A stretch of DNA of 64,000 nucleotides from Pseudomonas putida. Lineage in GTDB: Bacteria > Pseudomonadota > Gammaproteobacteria > Pseudomonadales > Pseudomonadaceae. The DNA lies in contig NZ_MKZO01000047.1 in the NCBI RefSeq assembly GCF_001941965.1, positions 186,001 to 250,000 on the forward strand, given 5' to 3'. Below, piece after piece: positions 1 to 8,930 of this stretch. A program made the position numbers and the translations under genes. The notes under the pieces were generated by a model. It was not told the DNA's origin. It saw only the letters and a program-made list of their open reading frames with translations, and did not search any database. Within the stretch, counting starts at the first letter, position 1; every line of letters starts with the position of its first letter.

Positions 1-405
1 GCGCGGCGAGTGGGCATCGACGGTCTCGTCCTGCGGATAGAAACCGGTGACATGGTTCGAACTGGCGAAGATCACCCGCTTGATCCCCTGTTTGCGCGCC
101 GCCTCGTAGATATGGAAGGTGCCGCGGATATTCGCGTCGAGAATCTCCTCGAACGCCCGCTCGGTAGAAATTCCGCCCAGGTGCACGATGGCATCGACAC
201 CCTCGGCCAGGGCCAGGACCCCGGCCTTGTCGGCGAGGTCGCAGGGCAGCACTTCTTCATGGGCGCCGGCAGCCGGCGCCATTTCGCTGATATCGGAAAC
301 ACGAACGATGGCGGCATGGGCCTGCAGGGCCTCGCGCAGGATCTGCCCGAGGCCGCCGGCGGCGCCGGTGAGCAGCAGGCGGTGGAAGGGTTTGCTGGTG
401 GTCAT
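1..405 (-). CDS. udh: Uronate dehydrogenase, C-terminal part outside the window
   Basis: NAD-dependent oxidation of D-galacturonate or D-glucuronate to the aldarolactone, in the cytoplasm. The first 135 codons are visible. The protein opens MTTSKPFHRLLLTGAAGGLG, a Rossmann TGxxGxxG dinucleotide-binding motif, followed by the short-chain epimerase/dehydratase-type stretches CDLADKA, VDAIVHLGG and IFASSNHVTGFY. These closely match remembered Pseudomonas Udh sequences. The ATG at 403-405 is the only start that keeps the Rossmann motif near the N terminus. It lies 66 bp downstream of the KdgM-like porin on the same strand and is probably co-transcribed with it. The catalytic Tyr-x-x-x-Lys lies beyond the window edge, so it cannot be checked here. 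Confidence 0.88.
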   Translation of the reverse strand, partial: MTTSKPFHRLLLTGAAGGLGQILREALQAHAAIVRVSDISEMAPAAGAHEEVLPCDLADKAGVLALAEGVDAIVHLGGISTERAFEEILDANIRGTFHIYEAARKQGIKRVIFASSNHVTGFYPQDETVDAHSPR

Positions 406-471
406 GAAAGTGGCCTTTGCTTCGGTGGAAAACATGACCGGGCAGCCGGGTGGGCTGCCCGGAGGAGAGCG

Positions 472-1197
472 CTACATGAAGTTGTACTGGATCCCAAGGC
501 GCCAGCGAGCCTGGCGGTCGTCGGTGGTGGAGCTGACCTTGATGTCACCCACTTCCATGAACGGCGCCCATTGCTTGTTGAGCTTGTACTTGATGATCAG
601 GTTCTGCTCGTAGTCGCTCTTCTTGTTGTCGTAGCGGATGTAGTCGGTACTGAAGTGGATGTACTGGTACTCGAAGGCCCACGGGCCTTTCGGGGTATAG
701 CCAAGCCAGCCTTCCAGACGGGTCGTGTTCTGGTTGTCCTTGGCGCGGTCGTCCTTGCTGCGGTCGATCTGGTCGCGATCGAGGCTGCGGGCGTCCTGGC
801 GTACGCGGGTAGCGACATACCAGGTGTCGGAGATCTTGTAGCTGTACTTCAGGCCGAACTTGTAGGTGGTCGAATCCTTGGAGCTGTCCATCTGGAACGC
901 CGGCGTCAGCGTCGACCGGGGACTCAACTTGTAGTTGTAGTCCACCGTGAACTCATGGCCGTTGTTGACCATGTTGTCGTAGGCGACGTCTTCGCGATCG
1001 CCCGCTGTCTTGTATTTGATCTCGGCGGCGAAGCCCAGGCCGCTGTCCATCCGGTAGTTCATCTTGATCCGGTCCGAATGGATGCTGTCGTCTTCGGTGA
1101 AACCGTGGCGGTAGTTGATGCTGGCCGAGTCCGCGAAGGCGTGCAGGGACAGGCCGAGTGTGGCGACGGCCACAAGGCTGTGCAGTGTGATGTTCAT
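472..1197 (-). CDS. KdgM-family oligogalacturonate-type outer-membrane porin
   Basis: A 241-residue outer-membrane beta-barrel. The start at 1197 is chosen because it gives a clean signal peptide (MNITLHSLVAVATLGLSLHA, cleavage near FA-D). The mature part alternates polar and aromatic residues as in porin strands and ends in WRLGIQYNFM, close to the usual C-terminal aromatic. Length, the FEYQY/HFST strands and the terminal YNF fit the KdgM family, which in Dickeya admits oligogalacturonates. Its position beside udh and opposite the operon that includes an exported polygalacturonase supports uptake of pectin fragments. The frame stays open about 150 bp further upstream, but that extension has no signal sequence and overlaps candidate operators. 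Substrate is inferred from family and context. Confidence 0.82.
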   Translation of the reverse strand: MNITLHSLVAVATLGLSLHAFADSASINYRHGFTEDDSIHSDRIKMNYRMDSGLGFAAEIKYKTAGDREDVAYDNMVNNGHEFTVDYNYKLSPRSTLTPAFQMDSSKDSTTYKFGLKYSYKISDTWYVATRVRQDARSLDRDQIDRSKDDRAKDNQNTTRLEGWLGYTPKGPWAFEYQYIHFSTDYIRYDNKKSDYEQNLIIKYKLNKQWAPFMEVGDIKVSSTTDDRQARWRLGIQYNFM

Positions 1198-1301
1198 GCG
1201 ATCTTCTTTTGTTTTTGTTGTTGAGGTCGGTATGAGGCAGGGGTCGGTAAAGGTGCTGTGGATGGGTGGCTCCGTGGCGGCAGGTGCAAAACAAGTTATC
1301 G

Positions 1302-1350
1302 GACAACTCTTGGGTTGTCTACGATTTCTTGAGATGTTGTCTGACGACAA
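1302..1350. promoter_or_regulatory. Two candidate GntR-type operators upstream of the KdgM-like porin
   Basis: Site A is GACAAC-N6-GTTGTC at 1302-1319. Site B is GTTGTC-TGAC-GACAA at 1336-1350, with perfect 5-bp arms (TTGTC/GACAA) round a 4-bp centre. The GTTGTC half-sites are 22 bp apart, about two helical turns. Short interrupted palindromes of this kind are typical of FadR-subfamily GntR repressors, and two such regulators are encoded at 11915-13425. Assignment of a regulator is inference. Confidence 0.5.
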
Positions 1351-1471
1351 ATTTTGATGGCTCTATTTCGGGTGTTTCGCCTGTATGTGTTGGTGTTTGT
1401 GGAGGTTTGCAGGTGCTGAATTGGGTGGTTAAGGGTCGTTGATAAAGATTTCAAAGGGGTGCTTTTCAAAA

Positions 1472-1484
1472 GTTGTATGATGAC
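1472..1484. promoter_or_regulatory. Candidate GntR-type operator upstream of the acid-sugar dehydratase operon
   Basis: GTTGTATGATGAC, 64 bp before the dehydratase ATG. It resembles GTTGTCTGACGAC at 1336-1348, differing at 3 of 13 positions, so one regulator could control both divergent units. Confidence 0.4.
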
Positions 1485-1547
1485 GTAGGATCCTGTCCAG
1501 AGCGTGACTCTCCCGCCGCCAAACCTAATAAAAAGGCTCAGACGTCC

Positions 1548-2702
1548 ATGATCATCACTGCTGTAAACGTGCAGATTTTTTCCTACCCCACCCGCCGCGC
1601 CGTCGACAGCGCCGGCCATGCCCACCCCGGTGACGTGACCCAGGCGAAGATGGCCCTGCTGCGCATCACCACCGAATGCGGCAACGAAGGCTACGCCCTG
1701 GGCGCCCCCGAACTGATCCGCCCTTATGTGCTCGACGGCTTCGTGCGCAAGGTGCTGGTCGGGGCCAATGCCTTCGACCGCGAGAAGATCTGGCATGACC
1801 TCGCCCACTGGCAGCGCGGCAGCGCCAGCCAGCTCACCGACCGCGCCCTGGCCCTGGTGGAACAGGCACTGTGGGACTGGGCCGGACGCAAGCTGAACCT
1901 GCCGGTGCACAAGCTGATCGGCGCCTACCGCGACAAGGTCCCGGCCTATGGCTCGACCATGTGCGGCGACGAACTCCCCGGTGGCCTGTCCACCCCTGAA
2001 GAGTACGGCCGCTTCGCCGAGACCCTGGTCAAGCGCGGCTACAAGGCGATCAAGCTGCACACCTGGATGCCGCCGGTGTCCTTCGCCCCTAGTGTGCCGA
2101 TGGACATCAAGGCCTGCGCCGCCGTGCGCGAGGCGGTCGGCCCGGATATCGCCCTGATGATCGACGGCTACCACTGGTACAGCCGCACCGACGCCCTGAC
2201 CATCGGCCGCGCCCTGGAGAAGCTCGACTTCGCCTGGTTCGAAGAGCCGATGATGGAAGACTCGGCCGAGTCCTATGCCTGGCTCGCCGGCCAGCTGGAC
2301 ATCCCGATCCTCGGCCCGGAAAGCCTCGGCGGCAAACACCTGAGCCGGGCCAGCTGGGTCAAGAACGATGTCTGTGACATCCTGCGTGCCGGTGTCGCCG
2401 GGGTCGGCGGTATCGCCCCGTGCCTGAAGGTGGCGCACATGGCCGAGTCGTTCGGCATGGATTGCGAGATCCACGGCAACGGCGCGGCCAACCTGGCGGT
2501 GGTCGGCGCGATCAAGAACTGCACCTGGTACGAGCGCGGCCTGCTGCACCCGTTCCTCGATTACGACGAGGTGCCTGCCTACCTCAAGCGCCTGGTCGAC
2601 CCGATGGATGCCGACGGCTTCGTCCATCTCTCCGACCTGCCGGGCCTGGGCGAGGACATCGATTTCAACTACGTCGAGACCAATACACTGCACAGCTACT
2701 GA
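1548..2702 (+). CDS. Mandelate racemase/enolase-superfamily acid-sugar dehydratase
   Basis: A 384-residue cytoplasmic enzyme expected to abstract the proton alpha to a carboxylate of an aldarate or aldonate, in a Mg-dependent dehydration or cycloisomerisation. Superfamily residues are visible in order: K169-x-H171 at the end of a barrel strand (KLHTW), metal ligands D206 (IDGYHW), E232 (WFEEP) and E258 (GPES), and the D277 / H309 general-base dyad (CDILR, CEIHGNG). A frame extension reaches back to a TTG at 1473 but runs through a candidate operator, so the ATG at 1548 is preferred. First gene of the probable operon to 11849. With udh across the divergent promoter, galactarate or its lactone is the likeliest substrate. 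The sequence alone does not separate galactarate dehydratase, galactarolactone cycloisomerase or galactonate dehydratase. Confidence 0.75.
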   Translation: MIITAVNVQIFSYPTRRAVDSAGHAHPGDVTQAKMALLRITTECGNEGYALGAPELIRPYVLDGFVRKVLVGANAFDREKIWHDLAHWQRGSASQLTDRALALVEQALWDWAGRKLNLPVHKLIGAYRDKVPAYGSTMCGDELPGGLSTPEEYGRFAETLVKRGYKAIKLHTWMPPVSFAPSVPMDIKACAAVREAVGPDIALMIDGYHWYSRTDALTIGRALEKLDFAWFEEPMMEDSAESYAWLAGQLDIPILGPESLGGKHLSRASWVKNDVCDILRAGVAGVGGIAPCLKVAHMAESFGMDCEIHGNGAANLAVVGAIKNCTWYERGLLHPFLDYDEVPAYLKRLVDPMDADGFVHLSDLPGLGEDIDFNYVETNTLHSY

Positions 2703-2773
2703 TTCGTGCCTGGCGGCGCGCGCCCGGCGCGTGCCGCCCGAGAGTCCAATAACTACAAGAAAGGCAATCTCAC

Positions 2774-4384
2774 ATGAGCGTTCTCCCGAAACTCCGCGCG
2801 GGGGCGTTGGCTACGCTGCTGGCCCTGAGCGCCACGCCCCTGGCTTTCGCCAAGACCCCGGCCGACCAGCTGATCGTCGGCATGAGCATGATCAACCTGC
2901 TGTCCCTCGACCCGGCCGCTGCCACCGGGCTGGACGTGTCGGAGGTCAATGCCAACCTCTACGACATGCTCCTGGTCCAGGACGCCCGCCAGCCGGACCA
3001 ACTGGTCCCGGCCCTGGCCGAAAGCTGGCAGGTCAGCGACGACCGCAAGTCCCTGACCTTCAAGCTGCGCGAGGGCGTCAAGTTCCACTCCGGCAACACC
3101 CTGACTGCCGAGGACGTCGCCTGGTCGCTGCAACGGGTGCTCAAGCTCAACCTGGCCCTGGCTTCGACCTGGAAAGCCTACGGTTTCACCGCTGGCAACG
3201 TCGCCACGCAGATGCGCGCCGTCGACCCGCAGACCTTCGTCATCGAGCTGCCGCGGCCGACCGACCCGCTGCTGGTGCTCAACACCCTCGCCACCTCGCC
3301 AAGCGCTTTCATCCTCGACCGCAAGGTGGTGCAGCAGCACCAGAAGGGCGACGACATGGGCGGCGCCTGGCTGACCACCCACGCGGCCGGCAGCGGCCCA
3401 TTCGTACTCAAGGACTGGCGCGCCAACGATGTGATCCTGATGAACCGCTTCGACGGCTACTGGGGCGGCCCGGCCAAGCTCAAGCGCATCGTCATGCGCA
3501 ACATGACCGAGTCGCAGTCGCTGCGCCTGATGGTCGAGCGCGGTGACCTCGACCTGGCCAAGGGCATGTCGGCGCCGGACATCGAAGCGCTGGAGAAATC
3601 CGATCAGGTCCGCACCCAGACCGTGCAGCGCGGCACCCTCTACTACGTCGCCCTGAGCGTGAAGAACAAACCCTACGACGACGCCCGGGTCCGCAAGGCC
3701 GTGCGCTCGCTGATCGACTACCAGGGTCTGAACCAGACGGTGATGCCGCACTACGGCGAGCTCAACCAGCGTCCATTGCCCCTGGGCCTGGCCGCGCGCC
3801 TGGACGATCCGGGCTACACCCTGAACGTCGCCGAGGCGAAGAAGCTGCTGGCCGAGGCCGGCTACCCCGACGGCTTCAAGACCACCATCCGCGTGCTCAC
3901 CGAGCCGCCCTTCATCAATATCGCCTCCAGCCTGCAGGCGACCCTGGCCCAGGCCGGGATCCAGGCGACCATCATCACCGGCACCGGCAACCAGATCTAC
4001 GGTGCCATGCGCGAGCGCAGCTTCGACATTCTGGTCGGTCGTGGCGGCGGCGGGGCCGAGCGCCATCCGCACTCCAGCCTGCGCACCCTGGTGTACAACC
4101 CGGACAACCGCGACGAAGCCAAGCTGAGCAACTTCCAGGGCTGGCGTACCTCGTTCTACAGCCCGGAGCTCAACACCCTGATCGAGCAGGCCGAAGTCGA
4201 AGCGGACCCGGCGAAGCAACTGGCCCAGTACCAGCAGATCCAGACCACCCTGGACCAGCAGGTCGGGGCGATCCTGCCGGTGTCGCAGATGACCGACACC
4301 GTGGTGCTCTATCACGACGTCCAGGACTACCAGGGCCATAGCGCCGCCACCACCCGTTACAAGGACGTGTACAAGGCCCGCTGA
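2774..4384 (+). CDS. Peptide-type ABC transporter substrate-binding protein (copy 1)
   Basis: A 536-residue periplasmic solute-binding protein of the SBP_bac_5 (oligopeptide/dipeptide/nickel) family. The signal peptide is about residues 1-26 (ending TPLAFA, then KTPADQL). Family features are the domain-I block NLYDMLLVQD, the signature ESWQVSDD followed by KLREGVKFHSGN, SGPFVLKDW, and the C-terminal NPDNRDEA stretch. It is clearly paralogous to the protein at 5499, with shared starts (KTPADQLIVGMS) and long matching blocks throughout. Near its C-terminal third it carries a glycine run (GRGGGGAER) where the paralogue has ARGAER. With the dehydratase and polygalacturonase in the same operon, uronate or oligogalacturonide binding is inferred rather than peptide binding. 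Confidence 0.85.
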   Translation: MSVLPKLRAGALATLLALSATPLAFAKTPADQLIVGMSMINLLSLDPAAATGLDVSEVNANLYDMLLVQDARQPDQLVPALAESWQVSDDRKSLTFKLREGVKFHSGNTLTAEDVAWSLQRVLKLNLALASTWKAYGFTAGNVATQMRAVDPQTFVIELPRPTDPLLVLNTLATSPSAFILDRKVVQQHQKGDDMGGAWLTTHAAGSGPFVLKDWRANDVILMNRFDGYWGGPAKLKRIVMRNMTESQSLRLMVERGDLDLAKGMSAPDIEALEKSDQVRTQTVQRGTLYYVALSVKNKPYDDARVRKAVRSLIDYQGLNQTVMPHYGELNQRPLPLGLAARLDDPGYTLNVAEAKKLLAEAGYPDGFKTTIRVLTEPPFINIASSLQATLAQAGIQATIITGTGNQIYGAMRERSFDILVGRGGGGAERHPHSSLRTLVYNPDNRDEAKLSNFQGWRTSFYSPELNTLIEQAEVEADPAKQLAQYQQIQTTLDQQVGAILPVSQMTDTVVLYHDVQDYQGHSAATTRYKDVYKAR

Positions 4385-4415
4385 GGCCTGGTGCAGCGTT
4401 CTTCAGGAGCCCGTT

Positions 4416-5453
4416 ATGTTCGCTTCCTCTGCCTCCCTGCTGGGCGCCCGCGCGTCCGGCACCGCGCGCCGGGCCGGCACGGTCCTGGTGACCCTGCTCG
4501 GCCTGCTGGCGCTGACCTTCTTCATCGGCCGGGTCATGCCCCTCGACCCGGTGCTGGCCGTGGTCGGCCCGGATGCCGACAGCTCCACCTACGACCAGGT
4601 GTACCGGGCCATGGGTCTGGACAAACCAATCTGGACCCAGTTCGGCCTGTACCTCAACGACCTGCTCCACGGTAATTTCGGCAACGCCCTGCTCACCGGC
4701 CACCCGGTGCTGGAGGACATCAAGCGGGTGTTCCCGGCGACCATCGAGCTGGCCACCCTGGCGATCCTCTTCGGCGTGCTGATCGGCCTGCCGCTGGGCG
4801 TGGTCGCGGCCAGCAACCAGGGCAAGGTCGGTGACCATGTGGCCCGGGTCATCACCCTGTTCGGCTACTCCACGCCGATCTTCTGGGTCGGCATGATGGG
4901 CCTGCTGGTGTTCTACGCCTGGCTTGGCTGGGCCGGCGGGGCAGGGCGCATCGACCTGGCCTACGACGGCATGGTCGAGGAAGTCACCGGCCTGCTGCTG
5001 GTGGACACCGCCATCGCCCGGGACTGGGAGGCCTTCGCCAGCGCGCTCAAGCATATCGTCCTGCCGGGGCTGATCCTCGGCCTGAACTCGGTGGCCTATA
5101 TCAGCCGCATGACCCGCAGCTTCATGCTCGAACAGCTGTCCCAGGAATACATCATCACCGCCCGGGTCAAGGGCCTGTCGCGGCGCCAGGTGGTCTGGGG
5201 CCATGCCTTCCGCAACATCCTCGTGCAACTGCTGACGGTGGTGGCCCTGGCCTACGGCTCGCTGCTCGAAGGCGCGGTGCTGATCGAGACGGTGTTCGCC
5301 TGGCCCGGCTTCGGCCAGTACCTGACCAGCAGCCTGATGCTCGGCGACATGAACGCGGTGATGGGCTGCGTGCTGGTGATCGGCCTGATCTTCGTCGCCC
5401 TCAACCTGATCAGCGACGCCCTGTACAAGGTGTTCGACCCAAGGACCCGCTGA
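4416..5453 (+). CDS. ABC transporter permease, DppB type
   Basis: A 345-residue inner-membrane permease of the BPD_transp_1 family. The first membrane helix is about residues 24-44, then comes a periplasmic segment (LDPVLAVVGPDADSSTYDQ), then five more helices. The cytoplasmic coupling loop is ARVKGLSRRQVVWGHAFRN, followed by the DppB-like ETVFAWPGFGQYL and the C-terminal LYKVFDPRTR. It lies 31 bp after the first binding protein and 45 bp before the second. It should pair with the DppC-type permease at 7151. Confidence 0.9.
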   Translation: MFASSASLLGARASGTARRAGTVLVTLLGLLALTFFIGRVMPLDPVLAVVGPDADSSTYDQVYRAMGLDKPIWTQFGLYLNDLLHGNFGNALLTGHPVLEDIKRVFPATIELATLAILFGVLIGLPLGVVAASNQGKVGDHVARVITLFGYSTPIFWVGMMGLLVFYAWLGWAGGAGRIDLAYDGMVEEVTGLLLVDTAIARDWEAFASALKHIVLPGLILGLNSVAYISRMTRSFMLEQLSQEYIITARVKGLSRRQVVWGHAFRNILVQLLTVVALAYGSLLEGAVLIETVFAWPGFGQYLTSSLMLGDMNAVMGCVLVIGLIFVALNLISDALYKVFDPRTR

Positions 5454-5498
5454 AGCCCCCGTGGCCACCCGGCATAACTACAAAAAGAAGGATGCCCC

Positions 5499-7097
5499 AT
5501 GAAGACTGTATTTCCCGCCTTGCTCGGCGCCGTGCTGGCGTTGGGCCCGATGGCCGCGGTGCAGGCCAAGACCCCGGCCGACCAGTTGATCGTCGGCATG
5601 AGCCTGGTCAACCTGTTCTCCATCGACCCGGCCAACGCCCCGGGCCTGGATGCCTCCGGGATCAACGCCAACCTCTATGACACCCTGGTCAAGCGCGACC
5701 AGGGCAACCCGGAAAAGCACCTGCCGCAACTGGCCGAGCGCTGGGAGGTGAGCGAGGACGGCAAGTCGATCACCTTCCACCTGCGCGATGACGTCAAGTT
5801 CCACTCCGGCAACCCGCTGACCGCCGAGGACGTGGCCTGGTCGCTGTACCGGGTGATGAAGCTCAACTTCGGCCTGGCCACCAACTGGAAGGCCTACGGC
5901 TACACCGTCGAGAATATCCAGGCGCTGATCCGCGCCAGTGATGCCCATACCCTGGTGGTGGAGCTGCCACAGCCTACTGATCCGCTGCTGGTGATCGACT
6001 CCCTGGCGACCTCGCCGAGCGCGGTGGTGGTGGACCGGGTGGAGGTGCTCAAGCACGAGAAGAACGGCGACCTCGGCGGCGCCTGGCTGGTCACCAACGA
6101 AGCCGGCAGCGGCCCCTTCACCCTGAGCAAATGGAGCGCCAACGACGCCCTGGTGATGACCCGTTTCGACGGCTACTGGGGCGGCCCGGCGAAGATGAAG
6201 CGGGTGCTGCTGCGGCATATGACCGAGTCGCAGTCGCTGCGCCTGATGCTCGAGCGCGGCGACCTCGACCTGGCCTACGGCATGGCCGCGCCGGATATCA
6301 AGGCTATCGAAAGCTCGGACAAATTGCAGGTGCAGTCCCTGCAACGCGGCACCATGTACTACGTGGCGATGAGCATGAAGCAGCCGCAGTTCGCCAACCA
6401 GAAGGTCCGCGAGGCGGTGCGCAACCTGATCGACTACCAGGGCCTGGACCAGCAGGTCATGCCGCACTACGGCAAGCTCAACCAGCAGCCGATGCAACTG
6501 GGCCTGGAGGCGCGCCTGCCGGATCCGGGCTACAAGCTGGACGTGCCGAAAGCCAAGGCGCTGCTGGCCGAGGCGGGCTATCCGGACGGTTTCACTACCA
6601 CCATCCGCACCCTGTCCGAGCCGCCCTTCATCGATATCGCCGCGCGCATGCAGGCGACCCTGGCCGAAGGCGGGATCAAGGCCACCATCGTTCCCGGCAC
6701 CGGCAACCAGGTGTACGGCGCCATGCGTGCGCGCAACTTCGAGATGATCGTGGCTCGCGGCGCCGAGCGTTACCCGCACCCGTATTTCAGCCTGCGCACC
6801 TTCGTCTACAACCCGGACAACAGCGATGCTGCCGGCCTGCCCAACTTCCAGGGCTGGCGCGCCTCGTTCTTCGACCGCCAGCTCAACGAGCTGATCGACC
6901 GTGCCGGCGTCGAGCGCGATGCCGCCAAGCGCCTGGCCCTCTACCACGAGGCGCAGACCCGCTACGACCAGGAGGCCGGGCCGATCATGATGATTTCGCA
7001 GATGACCGACACCGCGGTCAGCGCGGTGGATATCAAGGGCTTCACCGGCGACGACGCCGAGGCGACCCGTTACCTGGGCGTCTACAAGCAACGCTGA
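5499..7097 (+). CDS. Peptide-type ABC transporter substrate-binding protein (copy 2)
   Basis: A 532-residue SBP_bac_5 periplasmic binding protein. The signal peptide is about residues 1-23 (ending AAVQA, then KTPADQL). It keeps the family blocks NLYDTLVKRD, ERWEVSEDGKS, DDVKFHSGNPLTAEDV and SGPFTLSKW. It is the tandem paralogue of the protein at 2774, separated from it only by the DppB-type permease. One permease and ATPase set therefore probably serves two receptors of differing specificity. Whether they prefer mono- or oligogalacturonate cannot be read from sequence. Confidence 0.85.
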   Translation: MKTVFPALLGAVLALGPMAAVQAKTPADQLIVGMSLVNLFSIDPANAPGLDASGINANLYDTLVKRDQGNPEKHLPQLAERWEVSEDGKSITFHLRDDVKFHSGNPLTAEDVAWSLYRVMKLNFGLATNWKAYGYTVENIQALIRASDAHTLVVELPQPTDPLLVIDSLATSPSAVVVDRVEVLKHEKNGDLGGAWLVTNEAGSGPFTLSKWSANDALVMTRFDGYWGGPAKMKRVLLRHMTESQSLRLMLERGDLDLAYGMAAPDIKAIESSDKLQVQSLQRGTMYYVAMSMKQPQFANQKVREAVRNLIDYQGLDQQVMPHYGKLNQQPMQLGLEARLPDPGYKLDVPKAKALLAEAGYPDGFTTTIRTLSEPPFIDIAARMQATLAEGGIKATIVPGTGNQVYGAMRARNFEMIVARGAERYPHPYFSLRTFVYNPDNSDAAGLPNFQGWRASFFDRQLNELIDRAGVERDAAKRLALYHEAQTRYDQEAGPIMMISQMTDTAVSAVDIKGFTGDDAEATRYLGVYKQR

Positions 7098-7150
7098 GTA
7101 CCCGTCCGGGGCGACCCGGGCGGTCATCAACCGACCGCGAGAACAGGCCG

Positions 7151-8068
7151 ATGATTGCCAACATGTCTTCCAGCGAAAGCGCCGCCAAGCGGCCAGCCGA
7201 CACTACCCCGGCGTCCAGTCTCGACGCCTTCTACAAGAGCAGCCTGCGCGTGGCGCGCCACCTGCTGCGCAACCCCATGACCCTGGCGGGCTCGATCGTC
7301 GCCCTGCTGCTGGTGGTGGTCGCGGCCTTCGCGCCGTGGATCGCCACCCATGACCCGGTGGTGCAGAACCTCGCCAATGCCTCGCAGGCACCGGGCGCCG
7401 CGCACTGGTTCGGCACCGACGAATATGGCCGGGATATCTTCAGCCGCCTGGTCTACGGCTCGCGCATCACCCTGTACATCATTGCCCTGGTGACCGTGAT
7501 CGTCGGCCCGATCGGGCTGTTCATCGGCACCGTCTCCGGCTACTTCGGCGGGGTGGTGGACACGGTGTTCATGCGCATCACTGATATCTTCATCTCCTTC
7601 CCCAGCCTGGTCCTGGCCCTGGCCTTCATCGCGGCCCTCGGCCCTGGCCTGGAGCATGCGGTGGTCGCCATCGCGCTTACTTCCTGGCCGCCGATCGCCC
7701 GTCTGGCCCGGGCCGAGACCCTGTCCCTGCGCAAGGCCGATTTCGTCGTTGCGGTGGAGCTGCAGGGCGCTTCGGCGAGCCGCATCATCCTCCGGCATAT
7801 CGTGCCGATGTGCCTGTCCTCGGTGATCATCCGCCTGACCATGAACATGGCCGGCATCATCCTCACCGCCGCGGCCCTGGGCTTCCTCGGCCTGGGCGCC
7901 CAGGCGCCGTTGCCGGAGTGGGGCGCGATGATCTCCACCGGGCGCCGCTACATGCTCGAGTGCTGGTGGCTGGTGGCGGTACCGGGGGCGGCGATCATGC
8001 TCGTCAGCCTGGCGTTCAACCTGCTGGGCGACGGCCTGCGGGACATCCTCGATCCGCGTAGCGAGTAA
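7151..8068 (+). CDS. ABC transporter permease, DppC type
   Basis: A 305-residue inner-membrane permease, partner of the DppB-type protein. It has the cytoplasmic N terminus and first helix (about residues 38-60) of the oligopeptide permease C family, then the OppC-like block HWFGTDEYGRDIFSRLVYG, the coupling loop VAVELQGASASRIILRH, and the C-terminal NLLGDGLRDILDPR. The ATG at 7151 is chosen. The frame is open far upstream, but that part overlaps the second binding-protein gene in another frame and has no permease character. It starts 53 bp after that gene and ends 12 bp before the first ATPase. Confidence 0.9.
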   Translation: MIANMSSSESAAKRPADTTPASSLDAFYKSSLRVARHLLRNPMTLAGSIVALLLVVVAAFAPWIATHDPVVQNLANASQAPGAAHWFGTDEYGRDIFSRLVYGSRITLYIIALVTVIVGPIGLFIGTVSGYFGGVVDTVFMRITDIFISFPSLVLALAFIAALGPGLEHAVVAIALTSWPPIARLARAETLSLRKADFVVAVELQGASASRIILRHIVPMCLSSVIIRLTMNMAGIILTAAALGFLGLGAQAPLPEWGAMISTGRRYMLECWWLVAVPGAAIMLVSLAFNLLGDGLRDILDPRSE

Positions 8069-8080
8069 CTGGAGGCTTCT

Positions 8081-8920
8081 ATGTCGTCGCTCAAACTCAC
8101 TGTCGATTCGCTCAACGTGCGCTTCGTCAACGGCAAGAAAGAAATGCACGCGGTGCGCGATGTGTCCTTCACCCTGGGCCGGGAAAAGCTGGCCATCGTC
8201 GGCGAGTCCGGCTCGGGCAAGTCCACGGTCGGGCGCAGCCTGCTCAAGCTGCACCCGGCCAGCACGCAGATCACCGCCAACGCCCTGCGCTTCGGCGATG
8301 TCGACCTGCTCTCGGCCAGCGAAAAGGCCATGCAGCAGATCCGCGGCCAGCGCATCTCGATGATCATGCAGGACCCCAAGTACTCGTTGAACCCGGTGGT
8401 CAGGGTCGGCGACCAGATCGCCGAGGCCTACCTGGCCCACCACAAGGCCAGCCGCGCCGAGGCCCGCGAGCGGGTCCTGCTGATGCTGGAGAAGGTGCAT
8501 ATCCGCGACCCCAAGCGGGTCTACGACCTGTATCCCCACGAAGTCAGCGGCGGCATGGGCCAGCGCATCATGATCGCCATGATGGTCATCACCAACCCGG
8601 AGGTGATCATCGCCGACGAGCCCACCTCGGCCCTCGATGTCTCGGTGCGCCAGCAGGTGCTCAACGTGCTGGAGGAGCTGGTGGTGGAGCAGCAGATGGG
8701 GCTGATCTTCGTCAGCCACGACCTCAACCTGGTGCGCAACTACTGCGACCGGGTGCTGGTGATGTACGCGGGGCGGGTGGTCGAATCCCTTGCCGCCGCC
8801 GACCTGCACCGCGCCGAACATCCTTATACCCGCGGCCTGCTGGCGGCCCTGCCGAGCATGGACAACCGCCGTCCGCGCCTGCCGGTGCTGCAACGCGACC
8901 CGCTCTGGCTCACCTGCTGA
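8081..8920 (+). CDS. ABC transporter ATP-binding protein, DppD type
   Basis: A 279-residue cytoplasmic ATPase that powers the importer. Walker A GESGSGKS, Q-loop MQDPKYSLNP, signature SGGMGQR, Walker B VIIADEPTSALD and the H-loop SHDL are all present. The C-terminal EHPYTRGLLAALPS tail is typical of oligopeptide/dipeptide ATPases. GGAGG lies a few bases before the ATG. It lies 10 bp before the DppF-type partner. No truncation or missing catalytic residue is seen. Confidence 0.9.
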   Translation: MSSLKLTVDSLNVRFVNGKKEMHAVRDVSFTLGREKLAIVGESGSGKSTVGRSLLKLHPASTQITANALRFGDVDLLSASEKAMQQIRGQRISMIMQDPKYSLNPVVRVGDQIAEAYLAHHKASRAEARERVLLMLEKVHIRDPKRVYDLYPHEVSGGMGQRIMIAMMVITNPEVIIADEPTSALDVSVRQQVLNVLEELVVEQQMGLIFVSHDLNLVRNYCDRVLVMYAGRVVESLAAADLHRAEHPYTRGLLAALPSMDNRRPRLPVLQRDPLWLTC

Positions 8921-8930
8921 GGAACCGACC

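Larger units (their letters stand above)
1198..1547. promoter_or_regulatory. Divergent control region of the porin/udh and dehydratase/transport operons
   Basis: A 350-bp gap between two divergent transcription units. It is visibly richer in A and T than the flanking genes, especially 1320-1480. It holds three related motifs built on GTTGT half-sites (1302-1319, 1336-1350 and 1472-1484), the size and style of GntR/FadR-family operators. I see no convincing small gene here and could not assign sigma-70 boxes with confidence. Confidence 0.6.
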
